Notes: generated by a model not told the origin, from the sequence alone. Shown: positions 6,987-16,394, counted from the stretch's first letter. The stretch is 62,388 bases of DNA from Vallitalea sp. (GCA_025210235.1 JAOASG010000034.1:127922-190309), one strand, 5' to 3'. Numbers and translations are program-made.

Positions 6987-9191
6987 ATGAAGAGTATAGT
7001 AAAAAGATTAACTGCAACAATGTTATGTTTATTAATTATATCTCAAGGGATATATGCTAAGGAAATTAACTTGGATAATGACTCTGATAGTAGTATGCTA
7101 AAACTTAATGAAGCTACAGCAAAAGCAAGAAATAAACTTAAGATAAGTAAAGACTTTAAATTAGAACATTCTAGATTAAGAGTAGATGACCAATATTTAA
7201 AATTAGTTTGGTCATTAATATTTAAGACAGAGACTAGTAATATCGAAGTTAAAGTTGATGCTCAGACTGGAGCTGTATTAGTATTTAATACTTGGGATAA
7301 AAATGATGGAGATGTACTAAAATATACGAAAGAGCAAGTAAGAAAAGTAGCAAAAGAATATATACAAGAAAATTATGAAGATATTGAAAATCAAATAGAA
7401 GAGATAGAAGTTAGTGAACTTTTAAATCAGCGTTTCATTCCTCACAATAGAGATAATTATACTTTTGTTTATGCAAGAAAGCTACATAATGAATTATTTA
7501 CTAACAATTATATTTCTATAACTGTATCAGGAGTTACAGGTAAATTAACAGGTTTTAAATTAATTTGGGATAATTGTAATTATACTAAAAAAAGTTCTGA
7601 GATATCAGAAAAAGAAGCAAGAGTTATTTTTGAGAAACAAGATGCTCTAAAATTAAAATATATTAGTGTAAATAAAAATGAAGATAAAAGAAATAAATTG
7701 ACCTTAAAACCAGTATATTATTGCGATATAGAAAATAGTGGTTTGCTTGATTCTATTACTAAAAGATTTTACGAAGCAGAAGATGTTTATTCTTACTTAT
7801 ATCCTGATTTATATAATGGAAAAGAAAAATGTTGTTATGATTATGATAGCGGTACTCAAGAAATAATACCAGAAGAAGGCGTAATTTCAAAAGAAAAAGC
7901 GGAAAAACTAGTTTTAGAAAAAGTAAGTGAATTAATAAATAAAAAGTTAAAAATAAAATATAGTTTCTATCAAAAATGGTATAATGGCATAGAAGGTAAA
8001 TATTGGGCTTTAACATTTAGTACTGTTGATAAAGATAATAATCTGTATGTTAATTCTGTATTAGATGCGACTACAGGAAAAATTTTAAATATTAGCTATA
8101 TTAATTATGACTATAAATTAGCTGATTCTAATGATGCTACAGTAGATTTAAAAAGCCTACAGAAACAAGGAGAAGATATTATAGTTAAAATGTTTCCGAG
8201 TATCGAAAAAGATAACTATAAAATAGAAGCTAGAGAGGATGAAGGTAATAAGAAGATAATACATGTAAAAGGCACAAGGATGATAAATGGTATTAAATAT
8301 GAAGACAATGGTTTTTCTTTCGAATATAATACTATATCTAAACAAATTACTAGATTTAATTTTGATTGGTTTTATAATATAGATATAGAAGATGGAACAA
8401 TAAAACTTACAAAAAAACAGGTTTCTAAACTTTTTTATGATGAAGTTGGTATAAAAAAAGAATTAATTCAATTAATAGACAAAAATAAAGAACAAAAAGA
8501 AAAAGTGATAGTTCCGTTAGAAAATTTAGCTCTTGTATATAAATTAAATCCATATAAATTTGCATATATTGATGTAAAAGATGGTAAGTTGTTAAATTAT
8601 ATAGGAGATGAATATAAAGATGATGAGGTAGAGTATTTTACAGATATAAAAGGAAATAAATATGAACAACAAATAGAACTTATGAATAAGATGGGATTAT
8701 TAAAGATAACTAGTAATAAATTTTTACCTACTAATAAACTGACAAAGAAAGATGCAATTAAATGGATAGTATTAACGCTTTCAAAACAGTATAATTATAT
8801 TCCAGATGTGTATAGATATAATTATCCTCGTAATGAGATTCATTTTAAAGATATTAATAAAGATGATGAATACTATAATTATATAAATGATGCTGTTAAT
8901 ATGAATATAATAGAAGACGGCAATTATTTTAATAAAGACAAAAAAGTTACATTATTAGATTTAAGTAAATGGATTATAAATGGAATGGGACAAAAAGATT
9001 TAGCTAAATATACCACTATTTTTAATGAAATTGAAGGTGTATCAAATGTAGACAAAGGATATATCAGTTTATCCAAATATTATAGATTGATTAATAATAC
9101 AACTAAGATTAATGAAGAAAAGACAAGGGGAGAAACAGTAGATTTATTATATAATTTTATTAGTCATTTAGAAACAAGTAATAAGAGATAA
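6987..9191 (+). CDS. Secreted YcdB/YcdC-repeat surface protein with C-terminal SLH-like domains
   Basis: The 734-residue protein has a signal peptide (about 1-24, ending IYAKE). Most of the mature part (about 35-545) consists of PepSY-like YcdB/YcdC repeats, recognisable by LVWSLIF...VDAQTGAVLVFN, KYWALTFSTVD...DATTGKILNIS and similar strand-turn units. The C-terminal 185 residues look like three S-layer homology modules (from DIKGNKYEQQIELMNKMGLL, from HFKDINKDDEYYNYINDAV, and a degenerate third), which would anchor the protein to secondary cell-wall polymer. PepSY-type domains are often protease inhibitors or propeptides; no catalytic domain is present here. GGAGGA precedes the ATG. It is likely monocistronic. 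Confidence 0.82.
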   Translation: MKSIVKRLTATMLCLLIISQGIYAKEINLDNDSDSSMLKLNEATAKARNKLKISKDFKLEHSRLRVDDQYLKLVWSLIFKTETSNIEVKVDAQTGAVLVFNTWDKNDGDVLKYTKEQVRKVAKEYIQENYEDIENQIEEIEVSELLNQRFIPHNRDNYTFVYARKLHNELFTNNYISITVSGVTGKLTGFKLIWDNCNYTKKSSEISEKEARVIFEKQDALKLKYISVNKNEDKRNKLTLKPVYYCDIENSGLLDSITKRFYEAEDVYSYLYPDLYNGKEKCCYDYDSGTQEIIPEEGVISKEKAEKLVLEKVSELINKKLKIKYSFYQKWYNGIEGKYWALTFSTVDKDNNLYVNSVLDATTGKILNISYINYDYKLADSNDATVDLKSLQKQGEDIIVKMFPSIEKDNYKIEAREDEGNKKIIHVKGTRMINGIKYEDNGFSFEYNTISKQITRFNFDWFYNIDIEDGTIKLTKKQVSKLFYDEVGIKKELIQLIDKNKEQKEKVIVPLENLALVYKLNPYKFAYIDVKDGKLLNYIGDEYKDDEVEYFTDIKGNKYEQQIELMNKMGLLKITSNKFLPTNKLTKKDAIKWIVLTLSKQYNYIPDVYRYNYPRNEIHFKDINKDDEYYNYINDAVNMNIIEDGNYFNKDKKVTLLDLSKWIINGMGQKDLAKYTTIFNEIEGVSNVDKGYISLSKYYRLINNTTKINEEKTRGETVDLLYNFISHLETSNKR

Positions 9192-9270
9192 TTTTGAAAT
9201 TATCATTTACGGGTACTTTGATATAAATATAATATTTATCTAAGTCACTAATTTAATATGTTTTATTGTT

Positions 9271-9303
9271 AAAAAACCTTCTAATACAATTAGAAGGTTT
9301 TTT
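9271..9303 (+). terminator. Rho-independent terminator after the YcdB/SLH gene
   Basis: Inverted repeat AAAAAACCTTCTAA / TTAGAAGGTTTTTT with a 5-base loop and T-run. It can act in both directions. Confidence 0.88.
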
Positions 9304-9460
9304 ATAGATAAAGAAGTAAAGAAAATCATAGGGGAGTTGAAGTATCTACTGAATATTTGATGTTGTTTCGAAAACTTGACAAACATATATATGAATGAGA
9401 AAATAAACATAATCTTTGTTTATAGAAAAATATGGCTTATTACTATAAGGAAGTGACATT

Positions 9461-9994
9461 ATGTTTGATATTGATAATGATAATGAAGATTTATATAAAT
9501 ATTTATTTGATAAATATTATAGACTTGTATATTCAACTGCATATAGAATTATTAAAAATAAAGAAGATTGTGAAGAAATTGTGCAAGATGCTTTTAGAAT
9601 AGGATTTAAAAATATTAAAAAGATGAAGGATATAAATCATTTTAGAAATTATGTATTAAAATCAACTTATAATCTTGCAATAACAAGAGTTAAAAAAAAT
9701 AATGCTCACAACAATATATTTATTACCCCCATCAATGATGATATAAGTACTGACAAGGATATGATAAAAGAAGTATTTGAAGATATTTATGTTTCACAAC
9801 TTGTTGAAGGTTTACCTATTATTGATAAAGAGGTTATATTATTATATAGTCAGGGGTATAAAATAAGAGAAATTGCTCAACTTTTAAGTATATCTGTACC
9901 TAATGCAAAAGTTAAATTATATAGAACAAGAAAACTTTTAATACAGAATTTGGAGGGAGAGTTGGTATATGAAAGACAAAGAGAAAGTGTATGA
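9461..9994 (+). CDS. RNA polymerase sigma factor, ECF (sigma-70 group 4) family
   Basis: The 177-residue protein has sigma region 2 (about 8-75: LFDKYYRLVYSTAYRIIKN, EEIVQDAFRIGFKN) and region 4 (about 113-165: LPIIDKEVILLYSQGYKIREIAQLLSIS, then VPNAKVKLYRTRKLL), with no region 3, as in ECF factors. It directs RNA polymerase to a small stress or envelope regulon. The next gene overlaps it by 26 bases and encodes a single-pass membrane protein, the usual arrangement for a sigma factor and its anti-sigma factor. TTGACA at 9376-9381 upstream could be part of its promoter but the -10 is weak. Confidence 0.93.
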   Translation: MFDIDNDNEDLYKYLFDKYYRLVYSTAYRIIKNKEDCEEIVQDAFRIGFKNIKKMKDINHFRNYVLKSTYNLAITRVKKNNAHNNIFITPINDDISTDKDMIKEVFEDIYVSQLVEGLPIIDKEVILLYSQGYKIREIAQLLSISVPNAKVKLYRTRKLLIQNLEGELVYERQRESV

Positions 9995-10679
9995 AGAACT
10001 AGATATTAAACTAAAAAAATACATAGATGTAAGTACAAAAAGTATACAAATAGATGACACTGCAAAAGCTATGATATGGAACAATCTTAGTAATGAACTA
10101 AATGAACATAAGATAAATAAACATTTTAAAATCAGAAGATGTTATAAAGCTGTTATAACAGCATGTATTCTTATTGTTTTATTGGTTAGTTTTGATTTAT
10201 CAAGTAATGCTAGTTTGTTTAAGCGTTTTATAACTACTGTAAGTGGGAATACAATACAATTTTATACTAGAAATTCAAAACCTTGTCAGCAGAACATAGA
10301 TAACGAATTTGATGATAAAATTGAAGGAATTAATAATAAATTAGATTCTGGATTTATAACACCTATTTTAAAAAATGGGTATATGGTCGAAGATATAAAA
10401 GAAAATGGAATGATATTAAGTTTTACCGTAACAACAAATGAAAATGAAAAGATAAGAGTAACACAAACAGATTCAAGTAAGGGGCAGGTGGCTTCAAGCA
10501 TTAAATTTAATGACGCTTATTTAAATCTTAAATCTATTAATAATAATGGAGTGGAGTATAAAATTCTTGAATCCAAGAATTTAAATGCTGCCTTTGCTGT
10601 TATAGGAGATATTAAATTGGAAGTAATCGGTAATAATTATGATGACGTTATAGATATAGCATTATCATTTAGTGAGTAA
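9969..10679 (+). CDS. Probable membrane anti-sigma factor (DUF4179-like)
   Basis: The 236-residue protein has a cytoplasmic N-terminal part (about 1-57), one membrane segment (about 60-78: VITACILIVLLVSFDL), and an extracytoplasmic domain of about 155 residues. It overlaps the sigma gene by 26 bases, with the ribosome site GGAGGGA inside the sigma coding sequence, so the two are translationally coupled. By position and topology it should bind and hold the ECF sigma factor at the membrane until a signal arrives. The N-terminal part lacks the HXXXCXXC zinc anti-sigma motif. The external domain resembles DUF4179-type proteins, but I am not certain of the family name. Confidence 0.7.
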   Translation: MKDKEKVYEELDIKLKKYIDVSTKSIQIDDTAKAMIWNNLSNELNEHKINKHFKIRRCYKAVITACILIVLLVSFDLSSNASLFKRFITTVSGNTIQFYTRNSKPCQQNIDNEFDDKIEGINNKLDSGFITPILKNGYMVEDIKENGMILSFTVTTNENEKIRVTQTDSSKGQVASSIKFNDAYLNLKSINNNGVEYKILESKNLNAAFAVIGDIKLEVIGNNYDDVIDIALSFSE

Positions 10680-10710
10680 ATTATTTTAGTTAAAAATAAT
10701 AGTGATATTA

Positions 10711-10754
10711 AATAAAAAAGTATTTCACATTAAGAAGTGAAATACTTTTTTATT
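10711..10754. terminator. Bidirectional terminator between anti-sigma and secreted-protein genes
   Basis: Inverted repeat AATAAAAAAGTATTTCAC / GTGAAATACTTTTTTATT, 18-bp stem, 8-base loop, with A-run and T-run on either side. The flanking genes are convergent. Confidence 0.9.
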
Positions 10755-10779
10755 GGAAATATTTCTTGGTATATATTAT

Positions 10780-11238
10780 TTAGTCAGTGGTTAATGTTGA
10801 TGTAGTAGACGATTGAATATATGTTTTATCATTATAGGTTGCATAATGATAAACTTTTAATCTGTATTCAGAATTAGAACTGTAATTACGATATTGCTTA
10901 GTTATTGATAGTGAGCTTTGATTGCTATTAGAGCAATTATAAGTTTTTACTGTTGACCAATATCCATTTACTTTTTTTTGAAGATAAATTGATAGTTCAA
11001 TGCTATCACATGTATAAATGGATACTGTATTACAATAGATTAATAAATAATCGTCTGTTTTTGACAAAGTATCATTCATATAGCTTAACGGATCATCTTC
11101 TGTAGAACGAGTAGAGTTAATAATAGTATTTCCTAGTGTATATTCTTTTTGTATTCTGTCATTAGTTTGTGCATTAACTCCGATTGAAAATACGCATGTC
11201 AGCAATAGTGTTAAAGTCAGTAATTTGAGTTTTTTCAT
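10780..11238 (-). CDS. Secreted small protein, DUF6147-like
   Basis: The protein of about 152 residues starts MKKLKLLTLTLLL and has a signal peptide ending about VNAQ. The mature part of about 128 residues is rich in Ser, Thr, Tyr and Asn. It looks like an all-beta domain, with a W-S-T-V-K-T-Y strand and alternating aromatic residues (YRNYSSNSEYRLKVYHYATY). It resembles clostridial extracellular proteins grouped as DUF6147, whose function is unknown to me. I chose the ATG at 11238 since AAAGGA lies nine bases upstream; a TTG at 11247 abuts that site and is unlikely. It lies back-to-back with the sigma pair across a shared terminator. Confidence 0.65.
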   Translation of the reverse strand: MKKLKLLTLTLLLTCVFSIGVNAQTNDRIQKEYTLGNTIINSTRSTEDDPLSYMNDTLSKTDDYLLIYCNTVSIYTCDSIELSIYLQKKVNGYWSTVKTYNCSNSNQSSLSITKQYRNYSSNSEYRLKVYHYATYNDKTYIQSSTTSTLTTD

Positions 11239-11378
11239 TTGAATCAATCCTTTCTTTTTTTATTCACAAAATATAATAAAAAAAATCCCCTTCACTATAT
11301 ATAAGGGGTATTAACAATAAAAAGGTTACAAAAAAATGAAAAAAACTTTAAGTTTAAATATTAATAATATTATAAAAA

Positions 11379-13130
11379 TTATTTGGATATTTCCAAAGTA
11401 TTAATTCCATATTTAAGTTTTTTGCTTAATTTTATTAGCTTGTCTTTAATTCGTAAACCTTCTTCTTCACTTTGAACAACAGGTTGATAATTATTATATT
11501 TCGGATCACCTGATAGTTTATAAGGGACAACGCTAAGTTTGATATTTGATATTTCATTATTATTAAATTCTATTTTTTGGTTTAAAAGAATTGTATCCGT
11601 ATCTGTATGTTTTTTATCATACAGTATTTCATTCCCTCCAAAAACAAAATTTCCAAGGCTATAAGCTATATATCTATCTTTGTATAATTCAATTCCTTGA
11701 ATAATGTGTGGATGATGACCAATAACCATATCCGCACCAGCATCAATTGCAAATCTACCTAATTTTTTTTGATATTCAGTAGGATTATAGTTATATTCTA
11801 TTCCCCAATGGAATGAACAAACAACTAAGTTTACTCCTTGTTCTTTAACTTCATCAATTGTTTTTTTAATTTTATCAAAAATGTCTTTTGGTTCATTATT
11901 TACTAGATGTCCAATAAAGGCTATTTTAATACCTTTAACTTCTTTTATTAGAACATATTCATTTCCAGATACTCCAATACCTGCGTTATTCATATTATCT
12001 ACAGTATCTTTATAACCTTTTTCAAGATAATCGTATGAATGGTTATTTGCTAAATTAACAACTTCTACACTAGATGATGTTAGAAAATTAGTATATTCTT
12101 TTGGACCTTTAAATCTCCACTTTTTATTTGCCATTATATTAGCATCTGTTAAAGTTCCCTCAAAGTTAATCAAAGTAATATCGTCTGACTTAATCCACTT
12201 AAATGCATTTTTAAAAGGATATTCATAGTCATTTTTGTTTTGTTCAAGCACATCTTCAAATGATTTTCCTTTAGTTACCTCGGGAAAGCTTCCAATTGTA
12301 CAATCACCTATAGCTGTAAGTGTTATTGTGGTTGAAGTTGAATCATTATTTATAGAATTTTTTGTGGTTAAGGTCTTACTATATATTTCTAACTTTTCTT
12401 TTAAGGTAGCATTTTTATCATATTTAATGTCAAAATCATCTAAGAAAGATAGTTTTTCAGTATTTTGAAGCAGATTATTATCGGTACTATATTTTAAAGT
12501 TCCACCTTCTGTACTTAGTAATAATATACTTTGCGTAAGATATTTGTTTACTTCATCAACAAAAGAAATTATTTCATCAACATCAATTTCTTTTTTACTA
12601 CTAGATAAGTCAAAACTTAAACTCTTAGAATTAACCAAATGTAATGTACCATCTTGATTTAAATTAAATAATTCATATTTATAATCAGCATATCCTTGAT
12701 TCATATATGGATTATATCTAAATAAATAATTTTTATTATCTAAAGAACATAAATATATAGAATTCCAACCTACATGTGGAAGTCCGGCATCTTCTTTCCA
12801 AATTAAGCTGTTATTTTCATCTATAATTTTTAATGTTACAACTTTATTATCTTCTAATTTTGAGATATCCAACATTAGGCTTTCCTTTGTACTGTTATTA
12901 GTTATATCTGAATATGTAATTAAAACAAGATTATCCTTTTCATTAACTATACTTTGTTTTTCTATATTTTTAATAGTATTATCTTCTACGGTATTTTTTA
13001 TATCAGATTTGATGGGTTTTATATCATTTGTTATAGAAGTAGTATTTTTTGATTTTTGTTCTGAGTTAGTACAACCTATTAATAAAACACAAATAATAAC
13101 ACAAAGTAAGTTTAATAATAATTTTTTCAT
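11379..13130 (-). CDS. CapA-family lipoprotein (metallophosphatase-like)
   Basis: The 583-residue protein begins with a lipoprotein signal, lipobox LIGC with Cys20. A Ser/Thr/Lys/Asn-rich linker and an uncharacterised beta domain (about 60-255) follow. The C-terminal CapA domain (about 265-560) shows its motifs in order: TAIGDCTIG, NFEGTLTD, NLANNHSYDY, CSFHWGIEYN, and IGHHPHIIQG. These are the Asp/Asn/His ligands of the calcineurin-like fold. CapA takes part in poly-gamma-glutamate capsule synthesis, but no capB or capC is nearby, so this is probably one of the many stand-alone CapA-like proteins of Clostridia. It would be tethered outside the membrane. AAAGGA precedes the ATG. Confidence 0.9.
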   Translation of the reverse strand: MKKLLLNLLCVIICVLLIGCTNSEQKSKNTTSITNDIKPIKSDIKNTVEDNTIKNIEKQSIVNEKDNLVLITYSDITNNSTKESLMLDISKLEDNKVVTLKIIDENNSLIWKEDAGLPHVGWNSIYLCSLDNKNYLFRYNPYMNQGYADYKYELFNLNQDGTLHLVNSKSLSFDLSSSKKEIDVDEIISFVDEVNKYLTQSILLLSTEGGTLKYSTDNNLLQNTEKLSFLDDFDIKYDKNATLKEKLEIYSKTLTTKNSINNDSTSTTITLTAIGDCTIGSFPEVTKGKSFEDVLEQNKNDYEYPFKNAFKWIKSDDITLINFEGTLTDANIMANKKWRFKGPKEYTNFLTSSSVEVVNLANNHSYDYLEKGYKDTVDNMNNAGIGVSGNEYVLIKEVKGIKIAFIGHLVNNEPKDIFDKIKKTIDEVKEQGVNLVVCSFHWGIEYNYNPTEYQKKLGRFAIDAGADMVIGHHPHIIQGIELYKDRYIAYSLGNFVFGGNEILYDKKHTDTDTILLNQKIEFNNNEISNIKLSVVPYKLSGDPKYNNYQPVVQSEEEGLRIKDKLIKLSKKLKYGINTLEISK

Positions 13131-13381
13131 AAGTTATTCCTTTCTTTAAGCATATATTTTATAAATATATAATAACATAAAAATATATTAATATTTATAA
13201 TTATTAATAACTTTATTGACTTAGTTGTATAACTATATATTATTTATGTAAGTAGTAGAATAGGTTTTAATAGAAAATATATAAGTTTATAAATTGAAAT
13301 ATCTCAAAATTATAAATAGTAAGGAATGAGTCGGGATTTATAATAAAAAATTAAAAAATATATATAATAATACAGATTAAA

Positions 13382-13410
13382 TTGTGTAATGAAATATATT
13401 ATGGTATAAT
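13382..13410 (+). promoter_or_regulatory. Putative sigma-A promoter for the aldehyde dehydrogenase gene
   Basis: TTGTGT at 13382-13387, a 17-base spacer, and a perfect TATAAT at 13405-13410 preceded by TGG (extended -10). It implies a leader of about 160 bases. The remainder of the 13131-13575 gap is AT-rich and I see no conserved riboswitch or ORF in it. Confidence 0.55.
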
Positions 13411-13575
13411 TATTAATATTAATTAGAATATATTTCATAATATAATCATCTATGATTTGAAAGTAATCATTAAAATTTACTAGATAATTTCTCTAATAGG
13501 AAACTCCAAACTAAATACATACACAAGGTATGATGAAAGATTAATTAATAAAATATTAAAATGGGGTGGTATTTT

Positions 13576-14940
13576 TTGAAAGAATTAGTTGAAAACCAAA
13601 GAAGGTATTTTCTAAAACATGAAACAAAGGATATAACTTTTCGTAAAAAACAATTACAAAAGTTAAAAATGGCAATCCATAAATATGAGAAACAACTATA
13701 TGATGGATTGAACAAAGATTTTAGGAAGTCTGAATTTGAAACTTATGAGACAGAGTTAGGAATGGCATTAGAAGAAATAACGTATACTATAAAACATTTA
13801 AGTAAGTGGGCAAAACCAAAAAAAAGACCAACTCCATTAGCACATTTTAAATCATCTAGTAAAATATATTCTGAACCCTATGGAGTAGTATTAATAATGT
13901 CTCCATGGAATTATCCATTTCTATTAACTATATCTCCATTAATTGGAGCAATGGCGGCAGGTAATTGTGTTGTTATAAAAACGTCAAGGTATGTACCAAA
14001 TACATCATCAGTAATAAAGAAAATGATTGAAGATTTTTTTGATGCAGGCTATATAACGGTAGTTGAAGGTGGACGTGATGTCAATCAAGCTTTATTAGCG
14101 GAGAAATTTGATTACATATTCTTTACAGGTAGTCCTACTGTCGGGAAAATAGTTATGGAATCAGGAGCCAAGAATTTAACACCTGTAACATTAGAGTTAG
14201 GTGGAAAAAGTCCTTGTATTGTAGATAATACTGCCAATATTAAAATTGCAGCAAAAAGAATTATATGGGGTAAATTAGTAAATTGTGGACAGACATGTGT
14301 AGCGCCGGATTATATTTTAGCTCATAAAGATATTAAAGACAAATTAATTAAAGAATTGATAAAAGTAATTAATGAATATTATGGGGAAAATATATATGAA
14401 TCACCTGATTTACCTAGAATAATAAATGAAAAACACTATAAAAGACTAGCAGGATTAATTAATAAAGATAAAGTTATTTTCGGTGGAGAAACAATTGAAA
14501 AAGATAATTATATAGAACCTACTATAATGGATAATGTAACATGGGAAGATTCCGTTATGCAAGAAGAAATATTTGGCCCGTTAATTCCAGTTTTAGAATT
14601 TGATAATACTAAAGAAGTAATAACACTATTAAATAGTAAGCCAAAACCATTGGCACTATATTATTATTCAACAAATAAACAAAATATACAAGAGGTATTA
14701 AAGAAAGTTTCTTATGGTGGAGGATGTGTTAATGATACCCTTGTGCATCTTGCAAATATTAATATGCCTTTTGGTGGAGTAGGAAATAGTGGTATGGGCG
14801 GCTATCACGGGATAGATAGCTTTAGAACTTTTAGTCATTTTAAAAGTGTTCTTACTAAAGCAATGTGGATAGATATAGATGTTAGATATCCTCCATATAC
14901 AAAGAAAAAATTGAATCTTATTAAGAAATTAGTTAAGTAA
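13576..14940 (+). CDS. NAD(P)-dependent aldehyde dehydrogenase (ALDH3-like)
   Basis: The protein (about 455 residues) matches the ALDH3/fatty-aldehyde group, which is shorter than the usual 490-500. Recognisable elements are the cofactor loop MSPWNYPF, FTGSPTVGKIV, the general-base Glu in LELGGKSP, the nucleophile Cys in NCGQTCVAPDY, and the late motif EEIFGPLIPV. It oxidises aldehydes to acids in the cytoplasm. I place the start at TTG 13576 because GGGGTGG lies six bases upstream; an in-frame ATG at 13561 has no ribosome site. It has no BMC targeting peptide and is separate from the microcompartment operon, though it could handle leaked aldehyde. Confidence 0.93.
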   Translation: MKELVENQRRYFLKHETKDITFRKKQLQKLKMAIHKYEKQLYDGLNKDFRKSEFETYETELGMALEEITYTIKHLSKWAKPKKRPTPLAHFKSSSKIYSEPYGVVLIMSPWNYPFLLTISPLIGAMAAGNCVVIKTSRYVPNTSSVIKKMIEDFFDAGYITVVEGGRDVNQALLAEKFDYIFFTGSPTVGKIVMESGAKNLTPVTLELGGKSPCIVDNTANIKIAAKRIIWGKLVNCGQTCVAPDYILAHKDIKDKLIKELIKVINEYYGENIYESPDLPRIINEKHYKRLAGLINKDKVIFGGETIEKDNYIEPTIMDNVTWEDSVMQEEIFGPLIPVLEFDNTKEVITLLNSKPKPLALYYYSTNKQNIQEVLKKVSYGGGCVNDTLVHLANINMPFGGVGNSGMGGYHGIDSFRTFSHFKSVLTKAMWIDIDVRYPPYTKKKLNLIKKLVK

Positions 14941-15010
14941 TATATCTATACTACATTATTTAAGTTATCACCGTACAAGATAGTCGTAGGTGAAATGAAA
15001 ATACTATAAA

Positions 15011-15058
15011 TTATTATCTTTCAAAATGAATAACTTATATTTTATTTTGAGATAATAA
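15011..15058 (+). promoter_or_regulatory. Imperfect inverted repeat with sigma-G-like promoter match before tlp
   Basis: TTATTATCTTTCAAAAT pairs with ATTTTGAGATAATAA, perhaps ending the aldehyde dehydrogenase transcript. Within it GAATA (15028-15032), an 18-base spacer and GATAATA (15051-15057) resemble the forespore sigma-G/F consensus with one mismatch in the -10. This would suit tlp, a forespore gene, but the match is weak. Confidence 0.3.
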
Positions 15059-15108
15059 AGTTGGGTATATGATTATGACCTAATATATAGTAGAGGAGAT
15101 AATGTAAA

Positions 15109-15336
15109 ATGAAACACAATAAAGATGATAGATCAGATAATGTTGAAAGGATTCAATATAATATCGATAAAACTTTACAAAATATGCATTTAGCTGATGA
15201 AATGATAGAAGAGACAGATGATGAAAAAATGAAAGAAACATTACAAGAAAAAAATGAAAGAAGAGAACAAGCGTTAAATGGTATGAGAAGAGAAATTCAA
15301 GATGAAGCAAAAGCTAGAGAAGAAGAGGAATTCTAA
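15109..15336 (+). CDS. tlp: Small acid-soluble spore protein Tlp
   Basis: The 75-residue, highly charged protein matches the Tlp family along its length: N-terminal KDDRSDNVERIQ, a central acidic helix, the block EKNERREQALNGMRREIQDEA, and a short acidic tail. In Bacillus, Tlp is a minor spore-core protein made in the forespore under sigma-F/G control. Its presence is good evidence that the organism forms endospores. The ATG has GAGGAGAT upstream. The gene stands alone between the aldehyde dehydrogenase and the DeoR regulator, with a terminator-like hairpin following. Confidence 0.92.
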   Translation: MKHNKDDRSDNVERIQYNIDKTLQNMHLADEMIEETDDEKMKETLQEKNERREQALNGMRREIQDEAKAREEEEF

Positions 15337-15391
15337 AATCTGTAGTTAATAAAGTTATAAGAAGAAATAAAATTATTTTATTATGTATAAA

Positions 15392-15426
15392 AAAGGTAGG
15401 AAGAGTATTTAGCTTTTCCTACCTTT
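15392..15426 (+). terminator. Probable terminator after tlp
   Basis: Inverted repeat AAAGGTAGGAA / TTCCTACCTTT with a 13-base loop, 55 bases after the tlp stop codon. The T-tail is short (CCTTTAATT). Confidence 0.65.
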
Positions 15427-15501
15427 AATTCCGTCAGCAAATTAAAAGCCTATTATAGTTATGAACAAATACATATCAATATAGTTTACGAAAAAAACAA
15501 C

Positions 15502-15548
15502 TTGATATTCTTATAAAGAGTGTTATAATAAAACAAAAAACAACAATA
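15502..15548 (+). promoter_or_regulatory. Sigma-A promoter and putative operator of the DeoR regulator gene
   Basis: TTGATA (15502-15507), a 16-base spacer, and TATAAT (15524-15529) with an extended TGT before it. Directly downstream, 15531-15548 is an A/C-only tract, AAACAAAAAACAACAAT. A closely similar tract (AAACAAACAACAAACAACAA) follows the promoter of the microcompartment operon, so these are candidate binding sites for the encoded DeoR protein. Confidence 0.65.
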
Positions 15549-15573
15549 TCAAAAGGTGGGAATGGGTGGTTTT

Positions 15574-16347
15574 ATGTTAGCTATTGATAGAAGAAAAAAA
15601 ATACTGGAAATTATAAACGAAGAAGAAAGTGTTAAAGTACTAGATCTTAGCAATCAATTTAAGGTTACGCTAGAGACAATTAGGAGAGACCTTGAAAAAC
15701 TAGAAAAAGAAGGTTACATAAAAAGAAGTTATGGTGGAGCAATACTAAATAAAAGCACTAATGAAGACATTTCAATTAATATCAGAGAAGCAACAAATAA
15801 AGAAGATAAAAATTTAATAGGTAAAGCAGTTGCAGATTTAATTAATGATGGGGATACTATTATGATGGATTCTAGTACAACGGCATTATATGTATCAAAG
15901 TATTTAAAATATAAAAAGATTACAATAATAACTAATGCTTTAAAAATACCTATGGTACTAGCTGGTAACTCTAATATCCAAATAATATCAACAGGTGGAA
16001 CACTAAAAAGCTCTTCATTATCTTTTGTAGGACATTGGGCAGAATCATCTATTGAAAAATATTATGTAAACAAAACAATAATTGGATGTAAAGCTATTAA
16101 CCTTGAACATGGTATAATGGAGCCCCATCAATTAGAAACAGAAGTAAAGAAAAAGATGATAAAAACTTCAGAAAAAGTAATACTTGCAGTTGATAGCAGT
16201 AAATTTGATAAAAAATCATTTATAAAAGCATATAATTTAGATCAGGTAGATACTATTGTTACAGACAAAAAATTATCTACTAAATGGATGGAAGCTCTTA
16301 GAGATTATAATGTGGAATTAATAGAAATAGACAATTTAGAAGAGTAA
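15574..16347 (+). CDS. DeoR-family transcriptional regulator of the microcompartment operon
   Basis: The protein of about 257 residues has the DeoR layout. The N-terminal helix-turn-helix is VKVLDLSNQFKVTLETIRRDLEKL. The C-terminal DeoR sensor domain has GDTIMMDSSTTALYVSKYL and the effector-binding signature around ITNALKIP and IISTGGTL. DeoR proteins usually sense a phosphorylated sugar; here fuculose- or rhamnulose-phosphate, or a downstream product, is the likely signal given the adjacent aldolase operon. The start is uncertain: ATG 15574 matches family starts (MLAIDRRKKIL), while GTG 15556 and ATG 15562 are in frame upstream. A terminator separates it from the operon. Confidence 0.9.
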   Translation: MLAIDRRKKILEIINEEESVKVLDLSNQFKVTLETIRRDLEKLEKEGYIKRSYGGAILNKSTNEDISINIREATNKEDKNLIGKAVADLINDGDTIMMDSSTTALYVSKYLKYKKITIITNALKIPMVLAGNSNIQIISTGGTLKSSSLSFVGHWAESSIEKYYVNKTIIGCKAINLEHGIMEPHQLETEVKKKMIKTSEKVILAVDSSKFDKKSFIKAYNLDQVDTIVTDKKLSTKWMEALRDYNVELIEIDNLEE

Positions 16348-16394
16348 AGAAAAATATATTAAAATAACTTATGTAAAAACCAATAAAAACATAC

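Noticed and set aside
13140..13570. Riboswitch or T-box in the long leader before the aldehyde dehydrogenase
   Set aside because: No conserved T-box sequence (TGGNACCGCG), no strong terminator/antiterminator pair, only AT-rich sequence.
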